Origin: HGM04593 sp045588485
GTDB taxonomy: Bacteria; Bacteroidota; Bacteroidia; Bacteroidales; Bacteroidaceae
Assembly: GCA_045588485.1 (NCBI GenBank)
Contig: JAZNEI010000071.1
Span: forward strand, 1-39,296
Reading direction: 5' to 3'
Length of the DNA stretch: 39,296 nucleotides
Numbering within the stretch: the stretch's first letter is position 1; each line of letters begins with the position of its first letter. The notes below the pieces were generated by a model, which ran no database searches, was not told the origin of the DNA, and saw only the letters and a program-made list of their open reading frames with translations. Positions 1 to 6,909 of this stretch are shown piece by piece. The translations under genes were made by a program, and so were the position numbers.

Positions 1-510
1 AAAAATGCCTGTTTGTTTCTTTTTTGCGGTTACATAGCCCGCTATGCGCCCTTAAAATATAAATAAACATCCAATTTTTGCTCTATAAAAAACTTGACGA
101 TATAAATTTAAACAGCTTCTACTAATTTTCCTATGGCGCACTAATGAACAACCTTATGATTTTATGAAAAAGTGGGCTTGCTTTAGTATTTTTGAGGTAA
201 ACATCGAAAATAGACTGCACTCGCTTTGAAAAATATTCAAGCAAGCTTGATATTTCTCGCTCGTTTGTTAGTATTTTTGAGGTAAAAGTGGCAATATTAG
301 CTTCGTCAATAGCACTTCTTGGGATTATTCTATTTTTATCGGACAGTAATAATTTCTTTTAAAGGGCCTACGGTTAATAAAAAGATAACAGTCGGGATGT
401 ACGGTCGATTAGAAACAGCGAAGAATAACCGAGAAACGAAGGAAATCTCGGTTAAAAAGCGCTTGTGCATAAAAAACGATAAAGACTGCTCAGTCTTTAT
501 CGTGAAATTG
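1..510. repeat. AT-rich intergenic region with direct and inverted repeats
   Basis: I see no credible gene here. An 18-base unit, TAGTATTTTTGAGGTAAA, occurs twice in direct orientation at 184-201 and 269-286. Between the copies is an imperfect palindrome at 231-255 built on TTCAAGC/GCTTGA. A second inverted repeat, AACCGAGA...TCTCGGTT, lies at 427-453. At 334-345 the bases TTTTATCGGACA are the reverse complement of the putative IS end at 6598 apart from the outermost base. The whole looks like dispersed intergenic repeat sequence, perhaps with an old IS end. A 66-codon open frame at 319-519 runs through these repeats into the tmRNA and is not supported. Confidence 0.5.
471..503 (-). terminator. 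Rho-independent terminator of ssrA
   Basis: ACGATAAAGACTG at 476-488 pairs perfectly with CAGTCTTTATCGT at 491-503 across a 2-base loop. On the minus strand the stem is followed by a run of six T (471-476 read in reverse). It sits 7 bases beyond the CCA end of the tmRNA gene, so it should end that transcript. Confidence 0.85.
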
Positions 511-905
511 TGGAGCTAGAGGGAGTCGAACCCTCGTCCAAACGAGGAAACAATACGCTTTCTACACGCTTAGTCATCGGTAGAATTTTCGAGTATATGC
601 AAGACCGCGACAACCAACATATACCTTATCCTCTAAAATTTCACCGTAGCATCGAGGCCTGCCACGATTAGTCCCGAGTTGCCTGCACCACCGTATCGGA
701 TTGCTTCGGAACAACTGCGTCCGGGTGATGTCTCGTCCCAACACCTGGTATCGGGATAAAGCTAATCTACTATACTTCGATTAAGCAGCGAGAGCATAAT
801 TGTTTTCGCCAGATAATTGTTGACGGCTCGGATTATAGTGCAAACCAGACGAGGCACTGCGTGCTTACGTACCTTTTCTGCCCGCTGTCAAAACCAAATA
901 GCCCC
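511..905 (-). ncRNA. ssrA: tmRNA (transfer-messenger RNA)
   Basis: This RNA rescues stalled ribosomes: it acts first as an alanine tRNA, then as a short mRNA that adds a degradation tag. On the minus strand the RNA begins GGGGCTATTTGG near 905 and ends in CCA at 511-513, with a T-arm (GAGGGTTCGACTCCCTC) at the 3' end. The tag frame at about 781-810 reads GENNYALAA followed by TAA, with GGC as the likely resume codon. The same tag is known from Porphyromonas and Prevotella. The length, 395 bases, is normal for Bacteroidota. A terminator follows at 471-503 and a promoter lies upstream at 943-972. End positions are inferred from the acceptor stem and could be off by one or two bases. Confidence 0.95.
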
Positions 906-942
906 ATGCGCCAGAAAAAGTATCTTTTCCTAAGAAAGCCTG

Positions 943-972
943 CAAAGTTAATAATTTAATTTGTAAATGCAA
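943..972 (-). promoter_or_regulatory. Promoter of ssrA
   Basis: On the minus strand TAACTTTG (complement of 943-950) matches the Bacteroidota -7 box TAnnTTTG. A TTG at 972-970, 19 bases upstream, fits the -33 box. Transcription would begin near 936, leaving a short 5' leader to be trimmed to 905. Confidence 0.6.
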
Positions 973-991
973 TATAATTAGTATATTTTTG
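960..991 (+). promoter_or_regulatory. Promoter of mntP
   Basis: A textbook Bacteroidota promoter: TTTG at 960-963, a 20-base spacer, then TATTTTTG at 984-991. The predicted start is near 998, about 40 bases before the ATG at 1037. It overlaps the divergent ssrA promoter, so the two genes share a compact back-to-back promoter region. Confidence 0.75.
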
Positions 992-1036
992 CATTGCAGT
1001 TGCGGATTGTATTTTTTGTATATATAAAACTTGATT

Positions 1037-1612
1037 ATGAGTAGTGTTGAGGCTTGGGTGCTTGCTCTTGCGTTGGCGATGGACTGTTTTGCAGTATCTA
1101 TCGCTGCCGGTGTAATTCTAAGGCGTATAAAGTGGAGGCCTATGTTACTTATGGCTTTTTCTTTCGGACTGTTTCAGGCTGTGAATCCTATGATGGGGTG
1201 GGCGGTTACCGACTACTGCCGACATATTATCGAGAGTGTCGACCATTGGATTGCTTTTGCGATACTTGCTTTTCTGGGCGGACGTATGATTATCGATTCG
1301 TTTAAGGATGAGGAGGAGAGACACTTTAACCCCGAGTCGCTGAAGGTGATTCTTACGATGGCTGTTGCCACAAGTATTGATGCTTTTGCCGTAGGTATTT
1401 CCTTCTCGTGTATGGGTATTATATCTTTTGCCCATTTGCTTTATCCTATTGTGGTTATTGGCTTTGTTTCGTTAATACTCTCTTTCGTAGGTCTTTTGTT
1501 GGGAATAAAGTTAGGAAAACGTTATGCACGACGCATTCGAGCCGAGCTGTGGGGTGGAATTATTCTTGTCTTAATAGGTGTGAAAGTGCTTATAGAACAC
1601 CTTGCAGGATAG
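1037..1612 (+). CDS. mntP: Manganese efflux pump MntP
   Basis: MntP exports Mn(II) across the inner membrane and protects against manganese excess. The 191-residue product is almost entirely hydrophobic, with about six membrane segments. It shows the internal duplication typical of the family: AMDCFAVS (acidic residue D16) in the first half and TSIDAFAVG (D115) in the second; these paired membrane aspartates are thought to bind the metal. Length is normal (family about 180-200). I chose the ATG at 1037 over the TTG two codons upstream because ATG is the stronger start and the promoter at 960-991 fits either. No metal-responsive riboswitch is visible in the short leader. It stands alone, divergent from ssrA. 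Confidence 0.93.
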   Translation: MSSVEAWVLALALAMDCFAVSIAAGVILRRIKWRPMLLMAFSFGLFQAVNPMMGWAVTDYCRHIIESVDHWIAFAILAFLGGRMIIDSFKDEEERHFNPESLKVILTMAVATSIDAFAVGISFSCMGIISFAHLLYPIVVIGFVSLILSFVGLLLGIKLGKRYARRIRAELWGGIILVLIGVKVLIEHLAG

Positions 1613-1707
1613 TTCTTTTTCTTAACGATAAATTATGTTGCCATTTTTTTATTATTTGTTATTTGTCGTTATTTTTGCAATAGTATTGAATTATTAAATA
1701 TCTATCT

Positions 1708-3366
1708 ATGAAATCTTTGTTTATCTCTTTGTTATCTATCGCACTATTTGTGTGTACCGCAACGGTAAATGCACAGCGTGCCGATTATGATGTTATACCG
1801 TTGCCAAAATCGGTTAAGGTCGATTCGGTAAAGGTGTTTAAGTTGTGCAAGGATGCTGCTGTCGCTTTTAATGCAGATAATCCCGAAGTCTATCGTAATG
1901 TGTTGTTTCTTCGCGAGTGGGTCAAGGAGATGACCGGTATAGAGCTTAAACTTGCTCCCGGTGATAAGAAGGCTGCAATAAAGTTCAGTCTCGATTATCC
2001 TGTGAAGATTGATGCCTCGGAGATTACCGAGCAGCAACGCGAGGCTTACATTATAAAGGTCGATAAGAAAGGTGTTTCAATTATAGCCCGTGAGCCTGTG
2101 GGATTATTTCGCGCAGCCCAGACATTGCGTAAATCGTTGCCGGTAGTTAAGGGTGGTGCCGAGCAGGTTGAACTGCCGTTTGTCGAGATACAGGATGAAC
2201 CTCGTTTCGAATATCGTGGTGTCTTGCTCGATTGTGGTCGACACTACTTCTCGGTCGATTTTATTAAGAAATTCATTGATGTGATGGCACTGCATGGAAG
2301 CAATCAGTTCCATTGGCATCTCACCGAGGATCAGGGTTGGCGCTTCGAGGTGAAGGCTTATCCTACTTTGGCAACACAGGGCAGTGTGCGTGCCGAGACT
2401 GTGATTGGTCCAGGGAACTCGGGAATCTATGATGGCGTGCCTTACGGTGGATATTACACACAGGACGAGTGTCGTGAGGTGGTGCGCTATGCAGCCGAGC
2501 GTTATGTGAATGTAGTCCCCGAGATTGATCTCCCCGGACATATGCAGAGTGTGTTGCATGTATTTCCTCATCTTGGTTGTACCGGCGGCCCTTACCCTGT
2601 TCGCACTTATTGGGGGGTTAGCCGCGAGGTGCTTTGTGGAGGTAATCCCGAGACACTCACCTTCTTAAAGACTGTACTTGGCGAGTTGTGCGAGGTGTTC
2701 CCGTCGAAGATAATCCATATTGGTGGCGATGAATGTCCAAAAAATCGATGGAAAGATTGTCCCAAATGTCAGGCAAAAATCAAGGAGCTTGGGCTTAAGA
2801 GCGATGGCAATCATACTGCCGAGAATCAGTTGCAGAGCTATATAAACCGTGAGGTTGAGGCGTTTATGAAAGAGCGTGGTCGCGATATTGTCGGTTGGGA
2901 CGAGATTCTCGAGGGTGGACTCTCGGGGCGTTCAATAGTAATGTCGTGGCGCGGAATAAAGGGCGGAATAGCGGCAGCACGTCAGGGCCATAGGGTAATA
3001 ATGAGTCCCAATGTATACAGTTACATCGACCACCCACAGTTGAAAGATTATGGCAAACAACCACGTACCACCGACAGCTATCTAGTATCTGCAAGCAAGG
3101 TCTACTCTTTCGAACCGCTTATCCCCGACAGTCTAACAGTCGAGCAACAGAAGTTGATTCTTGGACCTCAAGTTAACCTTTGGACCGAACATGTGGCTTA
3201 TCCTCAGCATGCTTTTTATCAGCTTCTTCCGCGATTGGGAGCATCGAGCGAGGTACAGTGGTGTCTGCCCGAGCAGAAAGACTTCGAGCAGTTTAAAAAG
3301 CGCCTGCCACGACTGAAAAAGATTTATGACCTGATGGGTGTCAATTACTGTCGTCAGATAGAGTAG
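1708..3366 (+). CDS. Beta-N-acetylhexosaminidase, GH20
   Basis: This secreted enzyme should remove terminal beta-linked N-acetylglucosamine or N-acetylgalactosamine from glycans by substrate-assisted catalysis. Residues 1-22 form a signal peptide ending in VNAQ, so the protein enters the periplasm. Next come a GH20b-type N-terminal domain (about 25-160) and the TIM barrel, with FHWHLTEDQGWR near 200 and the catalytic Asp-Glu pair D341-E342 inside HIGGDECPKNRW. A tryptophan-rich end of the barrel (LWTEH) is also present. At 552 residues it is complete. No SusC/SusD pair is next to it, so it is not part of a visible polysaccharide utilisation locus. A terminator follows at 3420-3456. Confidence 0.93.
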   Translation: MKSLFISLLSIALFVCTATVNAQRADYDVIPLPKSVKVDSVKVFKLCKDAAVAFNADNPEVYRNVLFLREWVKEMTGIELKLAPGDKKAAIKFSLDYPVKIDASEITEQQREAYIIKVDKKGVSIIAREPVGLFRAAQTLRKSLPVVKGGAEQVELPFVEIQDEPRFEYRGVLLDCGRHYFSVDFIKKFIDVMALHGSNQFHWHLTEDQGWRFEVKAYPTLATQGSVRAETVIGPGNSGIYDGVPYGGYYTQDECREVVRYAAERYVNVVPEIDLPGHMQSVLHVFPHLGCTGGPYPVRTYWGVSREVLCGGNPETLTFLKTVLGELCEVFPSKIIHIGGDECPKNRWKDCPKCQAKIKELGLKSDGNHTAENQLQSYINREVEAFMKERGRDIVGWDEILEGGLSGRSIVMSWRGIKGGIAAARQGHRVIMSPNVYSYIDHPQLKDYGKQPRTTDSYLVSASKVYSFEPLIPDSLTVEQQKLILGPQVNLWTEHVAYPQHAFYQLLPRLGASSEVQWCLPEQKDFEQFKKRLPRLKKIYDLMGVNYCRQIE

Positions 3367-3419
3367 AGGATTGTTATGCCTATTAATATTTTGTGATTGA
3401 CGGAATTGCAATATTTTTT

Positions 3420-3456
3420 AGAATCTTCGAGTGAAATCTTGGAGATTCTTTTTTTA
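3420..3456 (+). terminator. Terminator after the GH20 gene
   Basis: AGAATCT at 3420-3426 pairs with AGATTCT at 3443-3449, followed by an unbroken T run to 3456. It separates the hexosaminidase from the accessory island that follows. Confidence 0.65.
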
Positions 3457-3481
3457 TTGAGTATCATTTAATTATTTTTGT

Positions 3482-3489
3482 TATTTTTG
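3482..3489 (+). promoter_or_regulatory. -7 box of the accessory island promoter
   Basis: TATTTTTG at 3482-3489 matches TAnnTTTG. A TTG about 22 bases upstream is a possible -33 element. It lies 57 bases before the first island ATG and could drive the whole run 3547-6138. Confidence 0.5.
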
Positions 3490-3546
3490 CAATAAGTCAG
3501 TAAATGCCGGACCTAATAAGTAATAAGCATAAATCTTTTATATACT

Positions 3547-4216
3547 ATGGCTAATATATGTTTCCCACATCATACAAGAGGTGAATTTGGTTCATTAAAT
3601 GAAGCTTACCGTTATTTGAAAAAGATAGAATACGGTTGGTCTTGGTTTACATTAACTGAGATTGTGAAAAATAATGTGTTTTATCGTGACTATTTAAGAG
3701 AATATGGAATAGATTCACTTTTCAAAATAATTGTAGATGAAGTGCCAGAACTCTCTGAGGATAAGAAAGCATTAAATCATCTTCGCGAATGGATTGCTAA
3801 AGATGGTATTGCTACATATGATATACAATGCTACAATATCAAAGATTACAGTTTTAGACCATACATTTGATGGGTTGGATGATGTGATTAAACATATAGA
3901 GCTTATTGGCAAAGAGTTTATGCGAGGTTTTGATTGTTTTGCTCCTCAGAATATTAATGTGTATTCGGATATTCATATAGGTGAACTTTATGAAAGCTAC
4001 CCAATCTTTGATAGTTACGATTTAGGTGACGATAGAACCTATCAGAATTATATATTCAAGAAGGACAAGATAAGTCGGCAAGATATGGAAACTGCATTCT
4101 CTGTTTGTCATAAAGGGGACTTCTGTATGGTACACGAGCAAATTCCAACAAGCCTATTGCCGATACTATATTATAAAGGGGATGGTAATTATATGTTGTT
4201 AGCAACAAAAAAATAA
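3547..4216 (+). pseudogene. Unknown gene, probably frameshifted
   Basis: I do not recognise this family. The first frame (3547-3870) gives 107 residues beginning MANICFPHHTRG and ends with FRPYI-stop. A second frame (open from 3731, used to 4216) carries on with protein-like sequence: LDHTFDGLDDVIKHIELI, then acidic and aromatic residues, ending YMLLATKK. Reading the two as one chain requires skipping a single base near 3850 (KDY then VLDHTFDG) and gives about 222 residues with no membrane segment and no signal peptide. The short overlap of unrelated frames and the weak internal ATGs of the second frame favour one gene broken by a 1-base insertion over two genes. A sequencing error is also possible. 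It heads the island that contains kptA, one base before the next gene. Confidence 0.6.
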
Positions 4217-4217
4217 G

Positions 4218-4545
4218 ATGAATATTGAGGCAATCTTAAATACTCAGATTGAAAATATAGATGTAGTTTATGGCGGAGTAAGAGGCACAACACTCTCTTC
4301 TCGGCATAATATACGTCATTGGCTAATTGTGGTTGATAGCGGAGTCCGTACTATTATTGAGTTACAGGATGATGACCATTCTGACCGTTTGTGTAAGATG
4401 TGTGAGAAGTCTGGTTTAGCTACTTTGCCTTTCCAATGGATAGCCACAGTATTCCAAACGAGCAATAATCAAGTTTCCTGACAAGGGTACATTTTACTAT
4501 AGAAAAAAAGTGCTGACTAATACTCTGTTCACTAACGGTTGGTAG
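4218..4545 (+). pseudogene. Unknown small gene, probably frameshifted
   Basis: The ATG at 4218 lies one base after the previous stop, so translation is probably coupled. The uninterrupted frame gives 87 residues (MNIEAILNTQIENIDVVYGG...) and stops at 4481. Dropping one base near 4470 continues the protein as KFPDKGTFYYRKKVLTNTL and stops at 4545, giving 108 residues with a plausible basic and aromatic end. This is the second apparent single-base insertion within 700 bases. The family is unknown to me; the fold looks small, soluble and alpha/beta. It may be a live 87-residue protein with an altered tail instead of a dead gene. Confidence 0.5.
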
Positions 4546-4598
4546 GATAGAATTATCGGTTATGCAACTCTATTATATTGAATCAATAACTGAAAATA

Positions 4599-5111
4599 AT
4601 GAACATAAACAATAAGAGCAAAAGATTGGCATATTTGCTTCGTCACGATCGCGAATATCAGTTTGATGCAAATGGCTGGCGAGAGGTCTCAGACTTAATC
4701 AACAAGCAAGGATTCACACTTGAGGATTTATGTGTGATTGTTGATACAAATAATAAGCAGCGATTTGAGTTTTCAGAGGATATGCAATATATGCGAGCCC
4801 GACAAGGACATTCCATTCAAGTCGATGTAGAGTTGGAGGAATGCACGCCACCACCTTTTCTGTTTCATGGGACTGCGGAACATTTTGTGAATGATATTTT
4901 AGAAGAAGGACTAAGATCGCAGAACAGATTGCACGTGCATCTGTCATCTACGATTGAAACAGCTATTAATGTTGGGAAACGTCATGGCAAACCTGTCGTT
5001 TTTAAGGTGGATTCCCTAAAGATGTTCAAGGATGGAGCTAAGTTCTACCTATCAAGAAATGGTGTGTGGCTTACAGATTATGTGGCAACAGAATACTTGT
5101 CATTAGAATAA
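4599..5111 (+). CDS. kptA: RNA 2'-phosphotransferase (KptA/Tpt1)
   Basis: The Tpt1/KptA family moves an internal RNA 2'-phosphate onto NAD+, releasing nicotinamide and ADP-ribose 1''-2''-cyclic phosphate. Some members also ADP-ribosylate 5'-phosphate ends of RNA or DNA. The 170-residue protein has the full family pattern: LLRH (R15, H16), NGW at 25-27, RARQGHS (R66), LFHGT at 88-92, HVHLS at 112-116, GKRHG (R128, probably the fourth active-site arginine) and NGVWLTD near the end. So the catalytic set looks intact, although the loop after LLRH is about three residues shorter than usual. In bacteria the natural substrate is unsettled because they lack the eukaryotic tRNA ligase that makes 2'-phosphates. 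It sits 13 bases before the macro-like gene, in an AT-rich accessory island. Confidence 0.93.
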   Translation: MNINNKSKRLAYLLRHDREYQFDANGWREVSDLINKQGFTLEDLCVIVDTNNKQRFEFSEDMQYMRARQGHSIQVDVELEECTPPPFLFHGTAEHFVNDILEEGLRSQNRLHVHLSSTIETAINVGKRHGKPVVFKVDSLKMFKDGAKFYLSRNGVWLTDYVATEYLSLE

Positions 5112-5124
5112 AGATATTAAGAGT

Positions 5125-6138
5125 ATGGAACATAGAGTTACCCCAGAGTGGATTGATTCACTCAACGAGAACGAAATATTCGTTTTTGGTTGTTGCAATT
5201 CGGGACGGCATTTTTATGGTGCATCGAACTTTGCATTAAAGTACTTTGGTGCAGTGATGGGACAGCGTGAAGGTCGTCAGGGACAATCATACGCCATCCC
5301 GACTATTGGCGGTACAATCGAATTAAGTGATATTCGTAAATCTGTCAATACTTTTACTGAGTATGCAGTCAAACATCCCGAACTACATTTTCTTGTGACT
5401 CCTGTTGGATGTGGCGACGGATGCTGTAAGGTATGGGAGATTGCTCCAATGTTCCGAAAGGCTTCAAAGCTATCGAATGTTAGTCTGCCAAAAGATTTCT
5501 GGATAGAGCTTGACAAGGGGCGCTTGGCAGAAGTAAAGCAGAAGTTGGTTGTTCTTTGGGAAGCGTGGTTGGATGTCGTGTCAAAGTTTATCGGTGAGTT
5601 GAAATTTACGAGGTTGAAAATGATGTCACCTCACCAACTATATAAAGAGTTAATTAGCAGGGGTTGCAATACTACATCTCTTTTAGAAAAAATGGAATGG
5701 GCGAGATTTTCAGATGAGGATATTCTCGATTCTAACAATGCGAGTTTTTTAATAGACAATCAAAACAGATGTGCTTATATTGTTATTGATAATAAGAGCA
5801 GACTTACTATTGTTAATGATAGCGATATCAACTGGGATAGTATTTCAACTCTGCCATCAGAGATCCAAAAAAGGATTCAAAAAAGAGAAGCTAAATATGA
5901 TTTTCAAATCTCTTATGAGTTGGGTGGGACTATTGAGTTGATGTGGCAGGTTAGTCCTAATGGCAAATATTTTTATCTTGACGAATATGGAACAGGACCA
6001 CAAACTGATGAAAAAGAGATATGGTTACATGGAATAATTGACAATAAATGTAACGTTGTGAAAAAGATACAAGTCTTAACTGAAGAAACAAATAGCTGCG
6101 TATCGCAAAGACACTCTATTGAAATAACGGTATGGTGA
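5125..6138 (+). CDS. Macro-like domain protein with unknown C-terminal domain
   Basis: Residues about 1-135 match a phage-associated macro-like family (A1S_2505 type): IFVFGCCNSGRHFYGAS, then FGAVMGQREGRQGQSYAIPT, and VTPVGCGDGCCKVWEIAP. Macro folds bind or hydrolyse ADP-ribose derivatives, but the activity of this subfamily is not established. The usual glycine-rich loops are altered here (FYGAS, GDGCC), so binding may differ. Residues about 150-337 form a second region I do not recognise, with a mixed alpha/beta pattern and the stretch ELGGTIELMWQVSPNGKYFY. There is no signal peptide or membrane segment, so it is cytoplasmic. Thirteen bases separate it from kptA, so the two should be cotranscribed. 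A link through ADP-ribose phosphate chemistry is my inference. Confidence 0.72.
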   Translation: MEHRVTPEWIDSLNENEIFVFGCCNSGRHFYGASNFALKYFGAVMGQREGRQGQSYAIPTIGGTIELSDIRKSVNTFTEYAVKHPELHFLVTPVGCGDGCCKVWEIAPMFRKASKLSNVSLPKDFWIELDKGRLAEVKQKLVVLWEAWLDVVSKFIGELKFTRLKMMSPHQLYKELISRGCNTTSLLEKMEWARFSDEDILDSNNASFLIDNQNRCAYIVIDNKSRLTIVNDSDINWDSISTLPSEIQKRIQKREAKYDFQISYELGGTIELMWQVSPNGKYFYLDEYGTGPQTDEKEIWLHGIIDNKCNVVKKIQVLTEETNSCVSQRHSIEITVW

Positions 6139-6188
6139 TGTGAAAAGGATGGTTTTATCGGTCTCGTACCCATTGCTTGAGAAAATAA

Positions 6189-6359
6189 TGCAATGTTGGA
6201 AGTATTATTCCCGTAATTGTTTGCCATAAGGATGGAAAGAAGAAAAATGTCAATTTACAGATTATAGATGCAGTTGTATCAATGAATATTTCTGATAAGA
6301 AAGAAGAAAAGGTGTGTTATTCTGCAAAGATGTTGAATTACTGCGCTAATTCCAAATAA
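6189..6359 (+). pseudogene. Remnant of an unknown coding sequence
   Basis: A 56-codon open stretch without a start codon reads IIPVIVCHKDGKKKNVNLQI and ends YCANSK-stop. Just upstream, other frames give short protein-like runs such as DGFIGLVPIA broken by stops. It looks like the decayed end of a gene that once followed the macro-like gene. The family is unknown. Confidence 0.4.
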
Positions 6360-6455
6360 GTGGAATATATATAAGTAATACATCCTACGGATATTATTAC
6401 TACGGTTATTGCCAGTTTATATAAATGAATAGAATCGAAAGTTGTTTATCAGAAC

Positions 6456-6554
6456 ATGAGTAAACGTGAGATAGAGTACTTACTGCGTCATTGCCCGCAA
6501 CGTAAGCGAATCCTGCTCTTGGGATATGGCTCAGACAAAGGACTTTTCTCATGA
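6456..6554 (+). pseudogene. Short open frame, possible gene fragment
   Basis: ATG at 6456 opens a 32-residue frame beginning MSKREIEYLLRHCPQRKR and ending in a stop at 6552-6554. The composition looks protein-like (basic helix, then ILLLGYGSDKG) but it is too short to be a recognisable gene. It is most likely the surviving start of a truncated gene, since the following sequence changes to an IS end at 6598. Confidence 0.3.
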
Positions 6555-6597
6555 ACAGATGATATGATACCGGAATTTGATTGTATTATAGTTATTG

Positions 6598-6823
6598 GTG
6601 TCCGATAAATTTTTTAATCGGCAAAAAATAGGGCTGTTTCCATTTTGTGGATTCAGCCCTTTGTAGTTATTTAGCGGTTACCACACTCATCCAAATAACT
6701 ATGAGCAATAGTACACATTTTATCGGACAGCCGCTATATTCTCAGGTAATAAAATTGCTTGACAAATCAAAAATCCTTCAAATCAGCCAGGAAAAGGGCG
6801 GAGAGAATTATACCAAACGCTGA
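6598..6823 (+). mobile_element. 5' remnant of an IS4-type insertion sequence
   Basis: GTGTCCGATAAA at 6598-6609 resembles the terminal repeat of a Bacteroidota IS group. A hairpin AGGGCTG...CAGCCCT follows at about 6630-6661. The frame at 6701-6823 encodes 40 residues, including FIGQPLYSQVIKLLDKSKI and QEKGGENY, which match the N-terminus of IS4-family transposases of this order. It stops at TGA 6821, and the sequence downstream runs directly into the dnaK terminator. More than 90 percent of the transposase, including the DDE core, and the right end are missing, so this is dead debris marking past insertion at the island edge. Confidence 0.72.
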
Positions 6824-6850
6824 ATAAGCACATAGAAAACATGAGCCTAT

Positions 6851-6892
6851 AAAAACAAATAGCGTGTAACTCATTGAGCTACACGCTATTTA
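6851..6892 (-). terminator. Terminator of dnaK
   Basis: AAATAGCGTGTA at 6857-6868 pairs perfectly with TACACGCTATTT at 6880-6891, with CTCA/TGAG extending the stem inward. On the minus strand it is followed by GTTTTTATA. It lies 18 bases past the dnaK stop. Confidence 0.8.
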
Positions 6893-6909
6893 TCGTTTGT
6901 TATCTCAGA

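Noticed and set aside
319..519. 66-codon open frame near the window start
   Set aside because: It runs through inverted repeats, the ssrA terminator and the end of the tmRNA gene.
1031..1036. TTG start two codons before the mntP ATG
   Set aside because: ATG at 1037 gives the normal family N-terminus and needs no alternative codon.
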